The notes below the pieces were generated by a model, which was not told the DNA's origin, did no database searches, and saw nothing but the letters and a program-made list of their open reading frames with translations. Positions 1 through 8,394 of a stretch of 64,000 bases of DNA are shown here, one piece after another. A program made the translations under genes and the position numbers. The DNA comes from Tenacibaculum finnmarkense genomovar ulcerans (GTDB lineage Bacteria > Bacteroidota > Bacteroidia > Flavobacteriales > Flavobacteriaceae). The stretch is from NCBI RefSeq assembly GCF_900239495.1, contig NZ_OENE01000004.1, positions 251,218 through 315,217 of the forward strand, read 5' to 3'. Each line of letters begins with the position of its first letter. The stretch's first letter is position 1.

Positions 1-2
1 AA

Positions 3-218
3 GAAATGGAAGCGATTGTTTTTTCTGGAACAAAATTAAATATTGATTATGCTGTTGAAGATTTATTAGACGAAGATCAGCAGGAAGAAATACACGATTA
101 TTTCATGGAATCGGAATCGGATAAAATTCAAGATGCTTTAGATGAATTTGACGGTGATTATGATGAAGATGAATTGCGATTAATGCGTATTAAATTTACT
201 AGTGAAATTGCAAATTAA
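3..218 (+). CDS. C-terminal end of a probable RecQ-family DNA helicase (partial)
   Basis: The frame is open from the first bases of the window, so this is most likely the tail of a gene that begins upstream rather than a 70-residue protein starting at the ATG at position 6. It is very acidic and ends in LMRIKFTSEIAN. From memory, Bacteroidota RecQ helicases end in a similar acidic segment closing with RIKF.SE.(A/G)N, which is the only basis for the name. No helicase motif lies inside the window. A strong inverted-repeat terminator follows about 40 bases after the stop. The identity is moderate to low confidence; that it is a real coding end is likely. Confidence 0.5.
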   Translation, partial: EMEAIVFSGTKLNIDYAVEDLLDEDQQEEIHDYFMESESDKIQDALDEFDGDYDEDELRLMRIKFTSEIAN

Positions 219-255
219 AAATTCAGTTTTAAGGGATTGAATTGATTTAAAAATA

Positions 256-293
256 AAAAAAGAACCTAATATTTAAATATTAGGTTCTTTTTT
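256..293. terminator. Bidirectional intrinsic terminator
   Basis: A perfect 19-base inverted repeat with no separate loop. The stem core is AGAACCTAAT/ATTAGGTTCT, with an A-run on the left and a T-run on the right, so it can end transcription on either strand. It closes the gene ending at 218. Confidence 0.85.
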
Positions 294-310
294 GTGCTTT
301 AGTATCACTA

Positions 311-474
311 AGAGTCTGTTTAAATTTTATTTAAAAAAATATCACAGAAATAGCATCGGTCAACCTGAATTTATTTCAGGTTCGCATTCTTTTAATTTGC
401 CGTGTCTCTTTTTTTATCATAAAAAAGTTCTCGATACCATTTTTTGAAGGAAAAAAAATCATTCGAACTGACAG
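311..474. repeat. Composite of dispersed repeats (outer-element end plus half of the long hairpin)
   Basis: AGAGTCTGTTTAAATT at 311-326 matches the terminal repeat of the outer element seen at 23829, 40639 and 47033. Bases 425-474 (GTTCTCGATACCA, then TCATTCGAACTGACAG) match one arm of the long hairpin seen at 11827, 17465 and 40684; the other arm is missing. Between them, CCTGAATTTATTTCAGG is a small palindrome also echoed at 47060 and 11970. The stretch looks like a decayed or recombined copy and holds no gene. Confidence 0.7.
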
Positions 475-484
475 CGCTTCTATA

Positions 485-650
485 TTATTCTTTCATTATA
501 AAATTTTGATAAAAGACCGCGCTTCCTCCTAAAATAAGCCCAACTAGTAAAAATATTTTACCATAATTCCAATCTTGAAGATCAAATAGAACACTGATTA
601 ATATTAATGAAGCAGCAATCCTTTCACTTATTTTGCTTATTCGTCATCAT
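485..650 (-). pseudogene. Small two-helix membrane protein, apparently frameshifted
   Basis: On the minus strand ATG ATG at 645-650 opens a frame that stops at 624-626 (MMTNKQNK). The neighbouring frame, which has no ATG, GTG or TTG start, reads on to a stop at 485-487 and encodes a coherent hydrophobic peptide (SERIAASLILISVLF, then GKIFLLVGLILGGSAVF, ending NFIMKE). Removing a single base in the AATAAG around 627-632 would join the two into one protein of about 54 residues. It lies 40 bases downstream of the DUF4258 gene on the same strand. Either a real single-base frameshift or a sequencing error fits; function unknown. Confidence 0.5.
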
Positions 651-690
651 CAATTATTTTTCAGATAAATTTCAAATAATAATAAAATTA

Positions 691-1071
691 TTATTCTTTT
701 TTATGTATAGTTATTTTATCAATAGTCGTTGTTGATTTGCATCTAATTACATACAAATCAATATTTTTTAAGCTGTCTTTTCCTGTGATAAAATATTCAG
801 GGCAGGGTTTTAAGCGGGGTTTGCTTTTACCAAAATTAACATCGCCATTTTTAAAAATGTTCGCAATTGTAGCGCTGTCAATATTTGTAGTGGCTAAAAC
901 TTGTTTTGCTTGTGCTGAAAATAAGCGTTCTCTAACGCGAATTGTTTTTAAAGTACGAGCGTCCATTCCGTAATCAAAAGAAACCTCTTTACCTTTCCAT
1001 ATAAAAAATACGACTAAAGATCCGAAGCCTAATCCGATTGCGTAATATCCAAAACGTTTTAATAAGTTCAT
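691..1071 (-). CDS. DUF4258 domain protein, membrane-anchored
   Basis: 126 residues. An N-terminal transmembrane segment (about residues 8-25, YYAIGLGFGSLVVFFIW) is followed by a soluble domain. The segment with GDVNFGKSKPR and the ending YVIRCKSTTTIDKITI resemble flavobacterial DUF4258 proteins, which have no established function. It lies 38 bases downstream of ald on the same strand and may be co-transcribed. The overlapping plus-strand frame at 737-973 is a shadow. Confidence 0.75.
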   Translation of the reverse strand: MNLLKRFGYYAIGLGFGSLVVFFIWKGKEVSFDYGMDARTLKTIRVRERLFSAQAKQVLATTNIDSATIANIFKNGDVNFGKSKPRLKPCPEYFITGKDSLKNIDLYVIRCKSTTTIDKITIHKKE

Positions 1072-1109
1072 AGTAAATTTTTATGATGGCAAAAGTACGT
1101 AAAATCAGC

Positions 1110-2306
1110 TTATAAAATTAATAAATTAATATCTCTATAAGGCAAGTCAAACCAATCTGATACGGTTTTGTTAGTGGCAATTCCATGGTAAAAATACATG
1201 CTATTTCGCAAGCTTTTATTGTAGCGAGTGGCATTTTCAAAACCTCCCTCTTCAGCAATACTTAATAAATATGGCATAAAAATATTACTAATAGATACCG
1301 ATGCTGTTCGGGCATATCTTGAAGGAATATTAGGTACACAGTAATGAATTACTCCATGTTTTGTAAAAGTTGGCTTGCTATGGGTGGTTATTTTTGAAGT
1401 TTCAAAACATCCGCCACGATCAATACTTACATCGACAATAACGGCACCGTCTTTCATTTTTTCAACCATACTTTCTGTCGCAATAATAGGCGATCGGTCT
1501 TTTCCTCTAAGAGCTGCAATCACTACATCGCAACGCATTAAAGCTTTTTGTAAGCTTTTAGGCTGAATCGTTGAGGTATAAATAGGCGATTGCACACTGT
1601 GTTGTAAATGCCTAAGTTTACTGATAGAATTATCAAAAACTTTTATTCGAGCACCTAAACCAATTGCCGATCTTGTGGCAAATTCACCAACAGTACCCGC
1701 TCCTAAAATAACAACATTTGTAGGAGGAACACCGCTTATGTTTCCTAATAAAAGTCCGTTTCCGCCGTTAGATGTTGTCATTAATTCTGCCGCAATATGA
1801 ATGGAAGCAATTCCTGCAATTTCACTTAACGATTTTAAAATAGGGTGTAATCCTTGCTCATCTTTCATATAATCAAAAGCGATGGCGGTAATTCGTTTTT
1901 TTGAAAGCGCTTCAAAATATTTTTTAGTGCGTGTTTTTAATTGTAATGTAGAAATTAAAATAGCTTGCGGATGTAACATTTTTATTTCATCTAAAGAAGG
2001 CGGTGCTACTTTTAAAACAATAGCACATGAAAAAGCTTCTTTAATATTATAGGAAATTTTCGCCCCTGCTTCAGCATATAAATGATCGCTATAATTAGCG
2101 CCATCGCCAGCGCCAGTTTCAATTACAACTCGGTGTCCTTGACAAACCAAAGCGGCAACAGCATCAGGAGTTAAGCAAATGCGTTTTTCTTCAAAATGGG
2201 TTTCTTTAGGCACCCCTATAAATAGTTCCCCTTTCTGCTTTTTTATTTCAAGCATTTCAGGTTGTGGCATTAATTGCTCTTTGGTAAAAGGGGATATAAG
2301 GCTCAT
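1110..2306 (-). CDS. ald: Alanine dehydrogenase
   Basis: 398 residues, of the AlaDH/transhydrogenase N-terminal family. It catalyses reversible NAD-dependent deamination of L-alanine to pyruvate and ammonia in the cytoplasm. The N-terminal domain carries IGVPKETHFEEKRICLTPD with the conserved Lys and Arg that bind pyruvate, and VIETGAGDGANYSD. The Rossmann nucleotide site is VVILGAGTVGEFATRSA, with an acidic residue (VFDNS) at the end of the second strand; VDVSIDRGGCFETS follows. The length is slightly above the common 370 because of the Bacteroidota-type ends. The ATG overlaps the tsaE stop by one base (TAATG), so the two are translationally coupled. Confidence 0.93.
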   Translation of the reverse strand: MSLISPFTKEQLMPQPEMLEIKKQKGELFIGVPKETHFEEKRICLTPDAVAALVCQGHRVVIETGAGDGANYSDHLYAEAGAKISYNIKEAFSCAIVLKVAPPSLDEIKMLHPQAILISTLQLKTRTKKYFEALSKKRITAIAFDYMKDEQGLHPILKSLSEIAGIASIHIAAELMTTSNGGNGLLLGNISGVPPTNVVILGAGTVGEFATRSAIGLGARIKVFDNSISKLRHLQHSVQSPIYTSTIQPKSLQKALMRCDVVIAALRGKDRSPIIATESMVEKMKDGAVIVDVSIDRGGCFETSKITTHSKPTFTKHGVIHYCVPNIPSRYARTASVSISNIFMPYLLSIAEEGGFENATRYNKSLRNSMYFYHGIATNKTVSDWFDLPYRDINLLIL

Positions 2307-2725
2307 TATAGTTTGTTCGTTTTTAATTGAATATTTCGTTGTCCATTTTCTAAAAGAGTAATGTTAATGGCAACAGCATCTAAAGGTAGTAAATTTTTAA
2401 CATTTTCTGGCCATTCAATTAAACACCAATCATTACTGTATAAATATTCTTCAATACCCATGTCGTAGGCCTCTTCTTCTTGTTCAATACGATAAAAATC
2501 AAAATGATATACCGTATCGTTATTTTTTGTTTGGTATTGGTTTACTAATGAAAAAGTGGGCGAGTGAGCAACATCATCAACGCCTAATTTTTCACAGATT
2601 TCTTTTATTAAAGTAGTTTTACCAACGCCCATATCACCATGAAAAAGCAACACTTTATGTGGTGCATTTTTAATAATTTCTTCCGCTATTTGAGCCAGTT
2701 CGTTTAAAGAGTAATTTTTGTTCAT
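2306..2725 (-). CDS. tsaE: tRNA threonylcarbamoyladenosine biosynthesis ATPase TsaE
   Basis: 139 residues, the normal size. TsaE is the ATPase that cycles the TsaB-TsaD complex during t6A37 modification of ANN-decoding tRNAs. The Walker A motif is GDMGVGKTTLIKEI (about residues 30-43), followed by the family motif SPTFSLVNQY and the Walker B-like HFDFYRI. CLIEWPENV near residue 105 is the conserved W/E element. It is the first gene of a pair with ald (TAATG overlap). tsaB and tsaD are not in the window. Confidence 0.95.
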   Translation of the reverse strand: MNKNYSLNELAQIAEEIIKNAPHKVLLFHGDMGVGKTTLIKEICEKLGVDDVAHSPTFSLVNQYQTKNNDTVYHFDFYRIEQEEEAYDMGIEEYLYSNDWCLIEWPENVKNLLPLDAVAINITLLENGQRNIQLKTNKL

Positions 2726-2787
2726 AGTTGCAAAAATAATGAAGAGTTAAATACTATGTTAGTAAGTTTTAAAATTTGTATAAAAAT

Positions 2788-2886
2788 AATTTGAAGCTAT
2801 TTCCCGCTTTCCGCACTCGCTCTTTTTATTTTTTAAAGAAAAATAAAAAGGAGCTCAAACAATTGCTTCAATCGGGGCTAGGCATC
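2788..2886. repeat. CCCGCTTTCCGC-type dispersed structured repeat, copy 1
   Basis: Shares TTTCCCGCTTTCCGCACTCG, GGAGCTCAAACAATTGCTTC and ATCGGGGCTAGGCAT with a second copy at 61475-61567. The outer arms (GAAGCTATT / AATTGCTTC) and an inner arm (CTCTTTTTATTTTT / AAAATAAAAAGGAG) can pair into an elongated hairpin. The sequence between the inner arms differs in the two copies while pairing is kept, which points to structure under selection or to spread as a folded unit. Confidence 0.8.
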
Positions 2887-2954
2887 TTTACTAAATTTCT
2901 ACAAATTAAAATTATTTCGTTTTATTAAGTTTATTTTAATGGCTAGTTGTAGCA

Positions 2955-4511
2955 TTATTTAGGGCTATAAATAGCACAAGGTATAATCACTTCCTCTAAC
3001 GATATTCCTCCGTGTTGATAAGTGTTTTTAAAGTACTTCACAAAGTGATTGTAGTTGTTCGGATAGGCAAAAAACAAATCTTCTTTGGCAAAAATAAACG
3101 GGCTATTTATCGCTACGCTTGGCAAAAATATATCCTTCGGATTTTGAACAGCAAATACATCTTTTTCCTGATAACTTAAACTTCTACCTGTTTTATAGCG
3201 TAAGTTGGCACTAATATTTTTATCACCAACAACTTTTGTTGGGTTTTTGGCATTAATTGTACCATGATCGGTGGTTATAATTAATTTCTGCCCTAATTTT
3301 TTAGCTTTTTTGATAATTTCATACAATGGCGAATTTTTAAACCAGCTAACAGTTAATGATCGGTAAGCTTTGTCATCACCGGCAAGTTCTTTAATCACTT
3401 CCATTTCTGTTTTAGCATGCGACAACATATCAACAAAATTATATACAATAACCGTTAAATCGTTTTGTTTGGTGCCATTGTAATTGTCTGCTAATTCTTT
3501 TCCGCTTTTAAGCGATACAATTTTATAATACTCGTGCTTAATATGTAAGTTTAATCTTTTTATTTGTGCTTCTAAAAAATCAGGTTCATATAAGTTTTTC
3601 CCGCCTTGATCGGTATCATTTTTCCACAAATCAGGATGTTTTTTTTCCATTTCTAAAGGCATTAATCCCGAAAAAATGGCGTTACGAGCATACTGCGTAG
3701 CAGTGGGTAAAATACTGTAATACGAATGTTCTTCTTCTTTTTTATAATAGGTGTTTATAAAAGGTTCTAAAACACGGTATTGGTCGTAGCGAAGGTTGTC
3801 TAAAACAACTAATAAAACTCCTTTTTCACCTTCTTTTGTAGGAAGTTCAGGTACAACAAAATCTTTAAATAAGGTATGTGAAAAAGTAGGTTTGTCGTAA
3901 CTAGTAAGCCATTGCTGGTAATTTTTTTTGATAAATTTAAAGAACTGAGAATTTGCTTCTGCTTTTTGAGATTCTAAAATGGAAAGCATTCCGGCATCGT
4001 TAATATGCTCTAATTCTAATTCCCAGTGCACTAGTTTTTTATATAAATCAACCCATTCTTGATGTGAATTTACCATGGCTAAATCCATAGAGATTTTTCT
4101 AAACTCTTGCTGATAATTAGCCGTCGTTTTTTCTGAAATTAATCGAGAATGATCTAAATTCTTTTTTAAACTTAATAATATTTGGTTCGGATTAACGGGT
4201 TTTATTAAATAATCGGCAATTTTAGAGCCGATAGCTTCTTCCATTATGGTTTCTTCTTCGCTTTTGGTAATCATTACCACCGGAAGATTGGCGTTTTTTT
4301 GTTTGATTAAAGCCAAGGTTTCTAAGCCAGTTATTCCAGGCATATTTTCATCTAAAAAAACGATATCAAAATTATGTTCACTTACCAAATCAATAGCATC
4401 AGCACCATTGGTTGCTGTAGTTACCAAATAGTTTTTCTTTTCTAAAAATAAAATATGTGGCTTTAATAAATCGATTTCATCATCAACCCAAAGGATCTCT
4501 ATGTTTTTCAT
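2955..4511 (-). CDS. porX: PorX, response regulator with PglZ phosphatase domain
   Basis: 518 residues. Residues 1-125 are a receiver domain: acidic pair in ILWVDDE, phosphoacceptor Asp in DIVFLDENMPG, conserved Thr/Ser in PVVMITKSEEE and Lys in DYLIKPVNPNQ. The C-terminal half is a PglZ/alkaline-phosphatase-like domain: VLDNLRYDQYR with its metal Asp, a Thr/Ala region around YYSILPTATQYARNA, NFVDMLSHAKTE and ITTDHGTI, ending with HGGISLEEVIIPC. PorX is known to control type IX secretion gene expression together with the kinase PorY. The kinase is not next to it. Type IX cargo and a PorP-like gene are found at 53.5-61.2 kb. Confidence 0.93.
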   Translation of the reverse strand: MKNIEILWVDDEIDLLKPHILFLEKKNYLVTTATNGADAIDLVSEHNFDIVFLDENMPGITGLETLALIKQKNANLPVVMITKSEEETIMEEAIGSKIADYLIKPVNPNQILLSLKKNLDHSRLISEKTTANYQQEFRKISMDLAMVNSHQEWVDLYKKLVHWELELEHINDAGMLSILESQKAEANSQFFKFIKKNYQQWLTSYDKPTFSHTLFKDFVVPELPTKEGEKGVLLVVLDNLRYDQYRVLEPFINTYYKKEEEHSYYSILPTATQYARNAIFSGLMPLEMEKKHPDLWKNDTDQGGKNLYEPDFLEAQIKRLNLHIKHEYYKIVSLKSGKELADNYNGTKQNDLTVIVYNFVDMLSHAKTEMEVIKELAGDDKAYRSLTVSWFKNSPLYEIIKKAKKLGQKLIITTDHGTINAKNPTKVVGDKNISANLRYKTGRSLSYQEKDVFAVQNPKDIFLPSVAINSPFIFAKEDLFFAYPNNYNHFVKYFKNTYQHGGISLEEVIIPCAIYSPK

Positions 4512-4670
4512 ATAATTTTGAATTTACTTTTAAAGAATAGTTAAAAATAACGTTTAAAAACGGATTTGTTGTGTTTGTAATGGCTAAAAATAAGTTAATA
4601 AAGCCTTTGTTTATTTGGTTTTGTTGATAAAATATGATTATTTTGTTAGAAATTGAAGTATTTATAGATT

Positions 4671-5909
4671 TTGAAAAATAGAAAACTGAATAAATTAAAA
4701 ATTATAAACGATCCTATTTATGGATTTATAACCATTCCTAATACCTTAATATTTGATATTATTGAGCATCCTTATTTTCAACGTTTAAGAAGGGTTTCTC
4801 AAATGGGATTGTCTAATATGGTGTATCCTGGGGCAAATCATACCCGTTTTCATCATGCAATTGGTTGCATGCACCTAATGCAAAAAGCAGTACATGTTTT
4901 AAGAAATAAAGAAGTTGCTATTTCTGATGATGAAGCAAATGCCTTATATGTAGCTATTTTATTGCATGATATTGGTCATGGGGCTTTTTCACACGCTTTA
5001 GAACATAGTATTGTTAGTGGTGTTTCTCATGAAGAAATTTCACTGAAATTTATGAAAGCTTTAAATGATGAGTTTGGAGGCAAGCTAAGTTTGGCTATTC
5101 AAATTTTTGAAGGAAAATATCCTCGAAAATTCTTATATCAATTAATATCGAGTCAATTAGATATTGATCGGTTAGATTATTTAAAAAGAGATAGTTTTTA
5201 TACAGGAGTTACTGAGGGGAATATTTCATCTGACAGGTTAATAGCCATGATGAACGTGGTAAAAGATCAATTAGTAATTGAAGAAAAAGGAATTTATTCG
5301 GTAGAACAATTTATTATTGCTCGTCGTTTAATGTATTGGCAAGTGTATTTGCATAAAACAGGTTTGGTTGTCGAAAACACGCTGGTAAATGTATTAAAAA
5401 GAGCCAAAGAACTTGCTAGTAAAGGTATTGATTTACCTGCGGGAAAAGCCTTGAAGCATTTTTTATACAATCCAATTACCCAAGCTAATTTTACAAAAGA
5501 GACTTTAGATATATTTGCTGAATTAGACGATTATGATGTAATGTGGGCAATAAAAGAATGGGTACATCACAGCGATTTTGTGCTTTCTTGTTTATCAAAA
5601 ATGATTATTCGTAGAAATTTATTAAAAATAGAAATTCAGAAAGAACCGTTTGATGATGATTATCTTGCTAAGATTCATAAAAAAGTTTTAGAAAACACCG
5701 ATATAAAGATTGCTGATTTAAATTATTTTGTATTGTCTAATAAAATTAAACATCAGGCATATATTACTAAAAATCCAATTAAAATTTACACAAAAAAAGG
5801 AAAACTGAAAGACATCGCTAAAGCGTCTGATCAATTAAATTTGAAAGCGTTAACCAAGCCTGTTATTAAACATTATATATGTTATCCTAAAAAAACACAA
5901 TTAGTTTAA
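4671..5909 (+). CDS. HD-domain phosphohydrolase (dNTPase/SAMHD1-like)
   Basis: 412 residues. The HD-type metal site is seen as RFHHAIGCMHL, then AILLHDIGHGAFSHALE, and SQLDIDRLDYLKRDSFYTGV further on, the pattern of the dGTPase/SAMHD1 branch of HD hydrolases. Substrate is unproven; a deoxynucleotide triphosphate is the usual assumption. An in-frame TAG at 4665 and the absence of an ATG before the conserved NDPIYGFITIP block make TTG at 4671 the best start. It is divergent from porX and stops 57 bases before lpxD, a frequent arrangement in flavobacteria as far as I recall. Confidence 0.88.
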   Translation: MKNRKLNKLKIINDPIYGFITIPNTLIFDIIEHPYFQRLRRVSQMGLSNMVYPGANHTRFHHAIGCMHLMQKAVHVLRNKEVAISDDEANALYVAILLHDIGHGAFSHALEHSIVSGVSHEEISLKFMKALNDEFGGKLSLAIQIFEGKYPRKFLYQLISSQLDIDRLDYLKRDSFYTGVTEGNISSDRLIAMMNVVKDQLVIEEKGIYSVEQFIIARRLMYWQVYLHKTGLVVENTLVNVLKRAKELASKGIDLPAGKALKHFLYNPITQANFTKETLDIFAELDDYDVMWAIKEWVHHSDFVLSCLSKMIIRRNLLKIEIQKEPFDDDYLAKIHKKVLENTDIKIADLNYFVLSNKIKHQAYITKNPIKIYTKKGKLKDIAKASDQLNLKALTKPVIKHYICYPKKTQLV

Positions 5910-5951
5910 TTGTTAAACACGTCTAATAAGAGGTAATTAAACAAAAATAAT

Positions 5952-5959
5952 TACTTTTG
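5952..5959 (+). promoter_or_regulatory. Bacteroidota -7 promoter element of the lpxD operon
   Basis: TACTTTTG is a perfect TAnnTTTG element. It ends only six bases before the lpxD ATG at 5966, so transcription would begin near the start codon and give a leaderless or nearly leaderless mRNA. No clear -33 element was picked out. Confidence 0.6.
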
Positions 5960-5965
5960 CAGCCA

Positions 5966-7006
5966 ATGAAATTTACAGCAAAACAAATAGCAGACATTTT
6001 AGAGGGAGAAATTGTTGGTAATGCCAATGCAGAAGTTTCTAAATTATCTAAAATAGAAGAAGGTACAACAGGGTCATTAAGTTTTTTGTCTAATTCTAAA
6101 TATAACACTTATATATATACTACAAAAGCATCTGTAGTAATTGTAAATAAGTCTTTTGAACCAGAAAAACAGGTGCAAGCAACGTTAATAAAAGTAACGG
6201 ATGCCTATGCGTCATTTTCTCAATTATTAGAATTTTACAATGAAGTAAAAAACAATAAACAAGGGCGTGAAAACCCGCATTTTATAGCTGATTCAGCATT
6301 GGTAGGTAAGCAAGAATATATTGGCGCATTTGCGTATATTGGCGAGCATGTTGTATTGGGTGAAAATGTAAAAATTTATCCGAATTCATATATTGGTGAC
6401 AATGTTAAAATTGGCGATAACACCACTATTTTTGCTGGTGTAAAAATTTATTCAGAAACCCAAATTGGTAAGAATTGTAAAATTCATTCAGGCTGTGTTA
6501 TTGGTTCTGATGGTTTCGGGTTTGCACCTACTGAAAGTGGCGAATATAAAGCAGTTCCTCAAATAGGAAATGTTATTATAGAAGATCATGTTGATATCGG
6601 CGCTAATGCGACCATTGATAGAGCTACTTTAGGATCGACAATTATACATAAAGGCGTAAAGCTAGACAACCAAATACAGGTTGCTCATAATGTTGAAATT
6701 GGTGAAAATACCGTAATAGCTTCGCAAACAGGTATTGCAGGTTCTGCAAAAATTGGTGAAAATTGTATGATTGGTGGTCAAGTAGGTATTGTAGGGCATA
6801 TTAGTATTGGTAATAATGTACGCATACAAGCAAAATCAGGAATTGGTAAAAGTTTAAAAGATAAAGATGTAGTGCAAGGAACGCCAGCTTTTGGTTATAA
6901 CGCCTATAATAAATCATACGTTTACTTTAAAAATTTACCAAAGCTAGCATCAAAAATAGATAAAATAGAAAAAGAGTTAAATGCTCAAAAAATAAAAAAT
7001 GAGTAA
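5966..7006 (+). CDS. lpxD: UDP-3-O-acylglucosamine N-acyltransferase
   Basis: About 346 residues from the ATG at 5966; the longer frame would need a TTG at 5957 that lies in the promoter. LpxD adds the second hydroxyacyl chain from acyl-ACP to form UDP-2,3-diacylglucosamine in lipid A synthesis. An N-terminal uridine-binding domain (residues 1-100, LSFLSNSKYNTYIY) precedes a left-handed beta-helix of hexapeptide repeats (IGENVKIYPNSYIGDNVKIG). The catalytic His is in NQIQVAHNVEIGE. The C-terminal helix is Lys-rich. It overlaps lpxC-fabZ by eight bases and starts the lipid A operon. Confidence 0.95.
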   Translation: MKFTAKQIADILEGEIVGNANAEVSKLSKIEEGTTGSLSFLSNSKYNTYIYTTKASVVIVNKSFEPEKQVQATLIKVTDAYASFSQLLEFYNEVKNNKQGRENPHFIADSALVGKQEYIGAFAYIGEHVVLGENVKIYPNSYIGDNVKIGDNTTIFAGVKIYSETQIGKNCKIHSGCVIGSDGFGFAPTESGEYKAVPQIGNVIIEDHVDIGANATIDRATLGSTIIHKGVKLDNQIQVAHNVEIGENTVIASQTGIAGSAKIGENCMIGGQVGIVGHISIGNNVRIQAKSGIGKSLKDKDVVQGTPAFGYNAYNKSYVYFKNLPKLASKIDKIEKELNAQKIKNE

Positions 7007-8390
7007 GCAACAAAAAACAATACAGAACGAAATTACATTAACTGGTGTAGGACTGCATACAGGAAATGAAGTAACAATGGTTTTAAAACCAGCTCCGGTA
7101 AATCATGGATTCTCTTTTACAAGGGTCGATTTAGAAGGTGCTCCAACAATTCAGGCAAAAGCAGAATTTGTAACCGACACACAAAGAGGAACAAATTTAG
7201 AATGTAAAGGCGTAAAAATTCAAACTCCAGAGCATATTTTAGCTGCCGTGGTTGGTTTAGAAATAGATAATTTAATTATCGAATTGAATGCTTCTGAACT
7301 TCCAATTATGGATGGTTCTTCAAAATATTTTGTAAAAGCATTAGAGGACGCTATTATTGTATCACAAGATGCCGAAGTAGAAGAGTATGTAGTTAAAGAG
7401 ATTATCACCTATAAAGACGAAGAAACAGGTAGTGAAATTATTTTAATGCCTGCCGATGAGTATCAAGTAACCGCCATGGTCAATTTTGATACTAAAGTTT
7501 TAGGAACTCAAAATGCGACTTTAAATACAATTTCTGAGTTTAAAAAAGAAATTTCACAAGCAAGAACGTTTAGTTTTTTACATGAAATTGAAATGTTATT
7601 AGATAATAACTTAATTAAAGGAGGCGATTTAAACAACGCCATTGTGTATGTTGATAAAGAATTATCAGCAAATACTACCGAAAAATTAAAGAAAGCGTTT
7701 AATAAAGAAGAGATTAAAATTCAACCTAATGGCGTTTTAAATAACTTAGAATTGCATTGGGAAAACGAAGCAGCTCGTCATAAATTACTAGATGTAATTG
7801 GTGATTTAGCCTTAGTTGGTACACGTATAAAAGGTAGAATTATTGCTAATAAACCAGGGCATTTGGTAAATACAATGTTTGCCAAAAAATTAGCAAAAAT
7901 TATTAAATTAGAGAAACGTAACAATGTTCCTCAATATGATTTGAATAGCCCTCCATTAATGGATATTCATCAAATAATGGATATTTTACCTCACAGACCG
8001 CCGTTTTTATTGATAGACCGTATTTTAGAGTTATCAGATACGCACGTTGTAGGGATGAAAAATGTAACGATGAATGAACCTTTTTTTACAGGTCATTTTC
8101 CAGGAGCACCTGTAATGCCGGGAGTTTTACAAGTAGAAGCAATGGCGCAATGTGGTGGTGTTTTAGTATTAAATACCGTACCAGACCCTGAAAATTATTT
8201 AACCTATTTCATGAAAATGGATAAAGTTAAATTTAAACAAAAAGTACTTCCAGGAGATACTTTAACATTTAAATGTGAATTAATAACTCCTATAAGAAGA
8301 GGTATTTGTCATATGAAAGCTTTTGGATACGCAAATAACAAAGTTGTTGTAGAAGCTGAATTAATGGCGCAAATAGCAAAAAAACAATAG
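6999..8390 (+). CDS. lpxC-fabZ: Bifunctional LpxC deacetylase / FabZ dehydratase
   Basis: 463 residues, a fusion typical of Bacteroidota. Residues 1 to about 305 are LpxC, the zinc UDP-3-O-acyl-N-acetylglucosamine deacetylase and committed step of lipid A synthesis. The first zinc His is in TPEHILAAVVGLEIDN; the second zinc His and Asp are in HKLLDVIGDLAL. The rest is FabZ, the 3-hydroxyacyl-ACP dehydratase: ILPHRPPFLLIDRI, then GHFPGAPVMPGVLQVEAMAQ with the catalytic His and Glu. Joining the two puts hydroxyacyl-ACP use and removal in one chain. It is translationally coupled to lpxD and four bases upstream of lpxA. Confidence 0.96.
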   Translation: MSKQQKTIQNEITLTGVGLHTGNEVTMVLKPAPVNHGFSFTRVDLEGAPTIQAKAEFVTDTQRGTNLECKGVKIQTPEHILAAVVGLEIDNLIIELNASELPIMDGSSKYFVKALEDAIIVSQDAEVEEYVVKEIITYKDEETGSEIILMPADEYQVTAMVNFDTKVLGTQNATLNTISEFKKEISQARTFSFLHEIEMLLDNNLIKGGDLNNAIVYVDKELSANTTEKLKKAFNKEEIKIQPNGVLNNLELHWENEAARHKLLDVIGDLALVGTRIKGRIIANKPGHLVNTMFAKKLAKIIKLEKRNNVPQYDLNSPPLMDIHQIMDILPHRPPFLLIDRILELSDTHVVGMKNVTMNEPFFTGHFPGAPVMPGVLQVEAMAQCGGVLVLNTVPDPENYLTYFMKMDKVKFKQKVLPGDTLTFKCELITPIRRGICHMKAFGYANNKVVVEAELMAQIAKKQ

Positions 8391-8394
8391 TTTT

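Noticed and set aside
5957..5965. TTG start for lpxD three codons upstream of the ATG
   Set aside because: It lies in the -7 promoter element, and MKFTAKQIADIL is the family-typical start.
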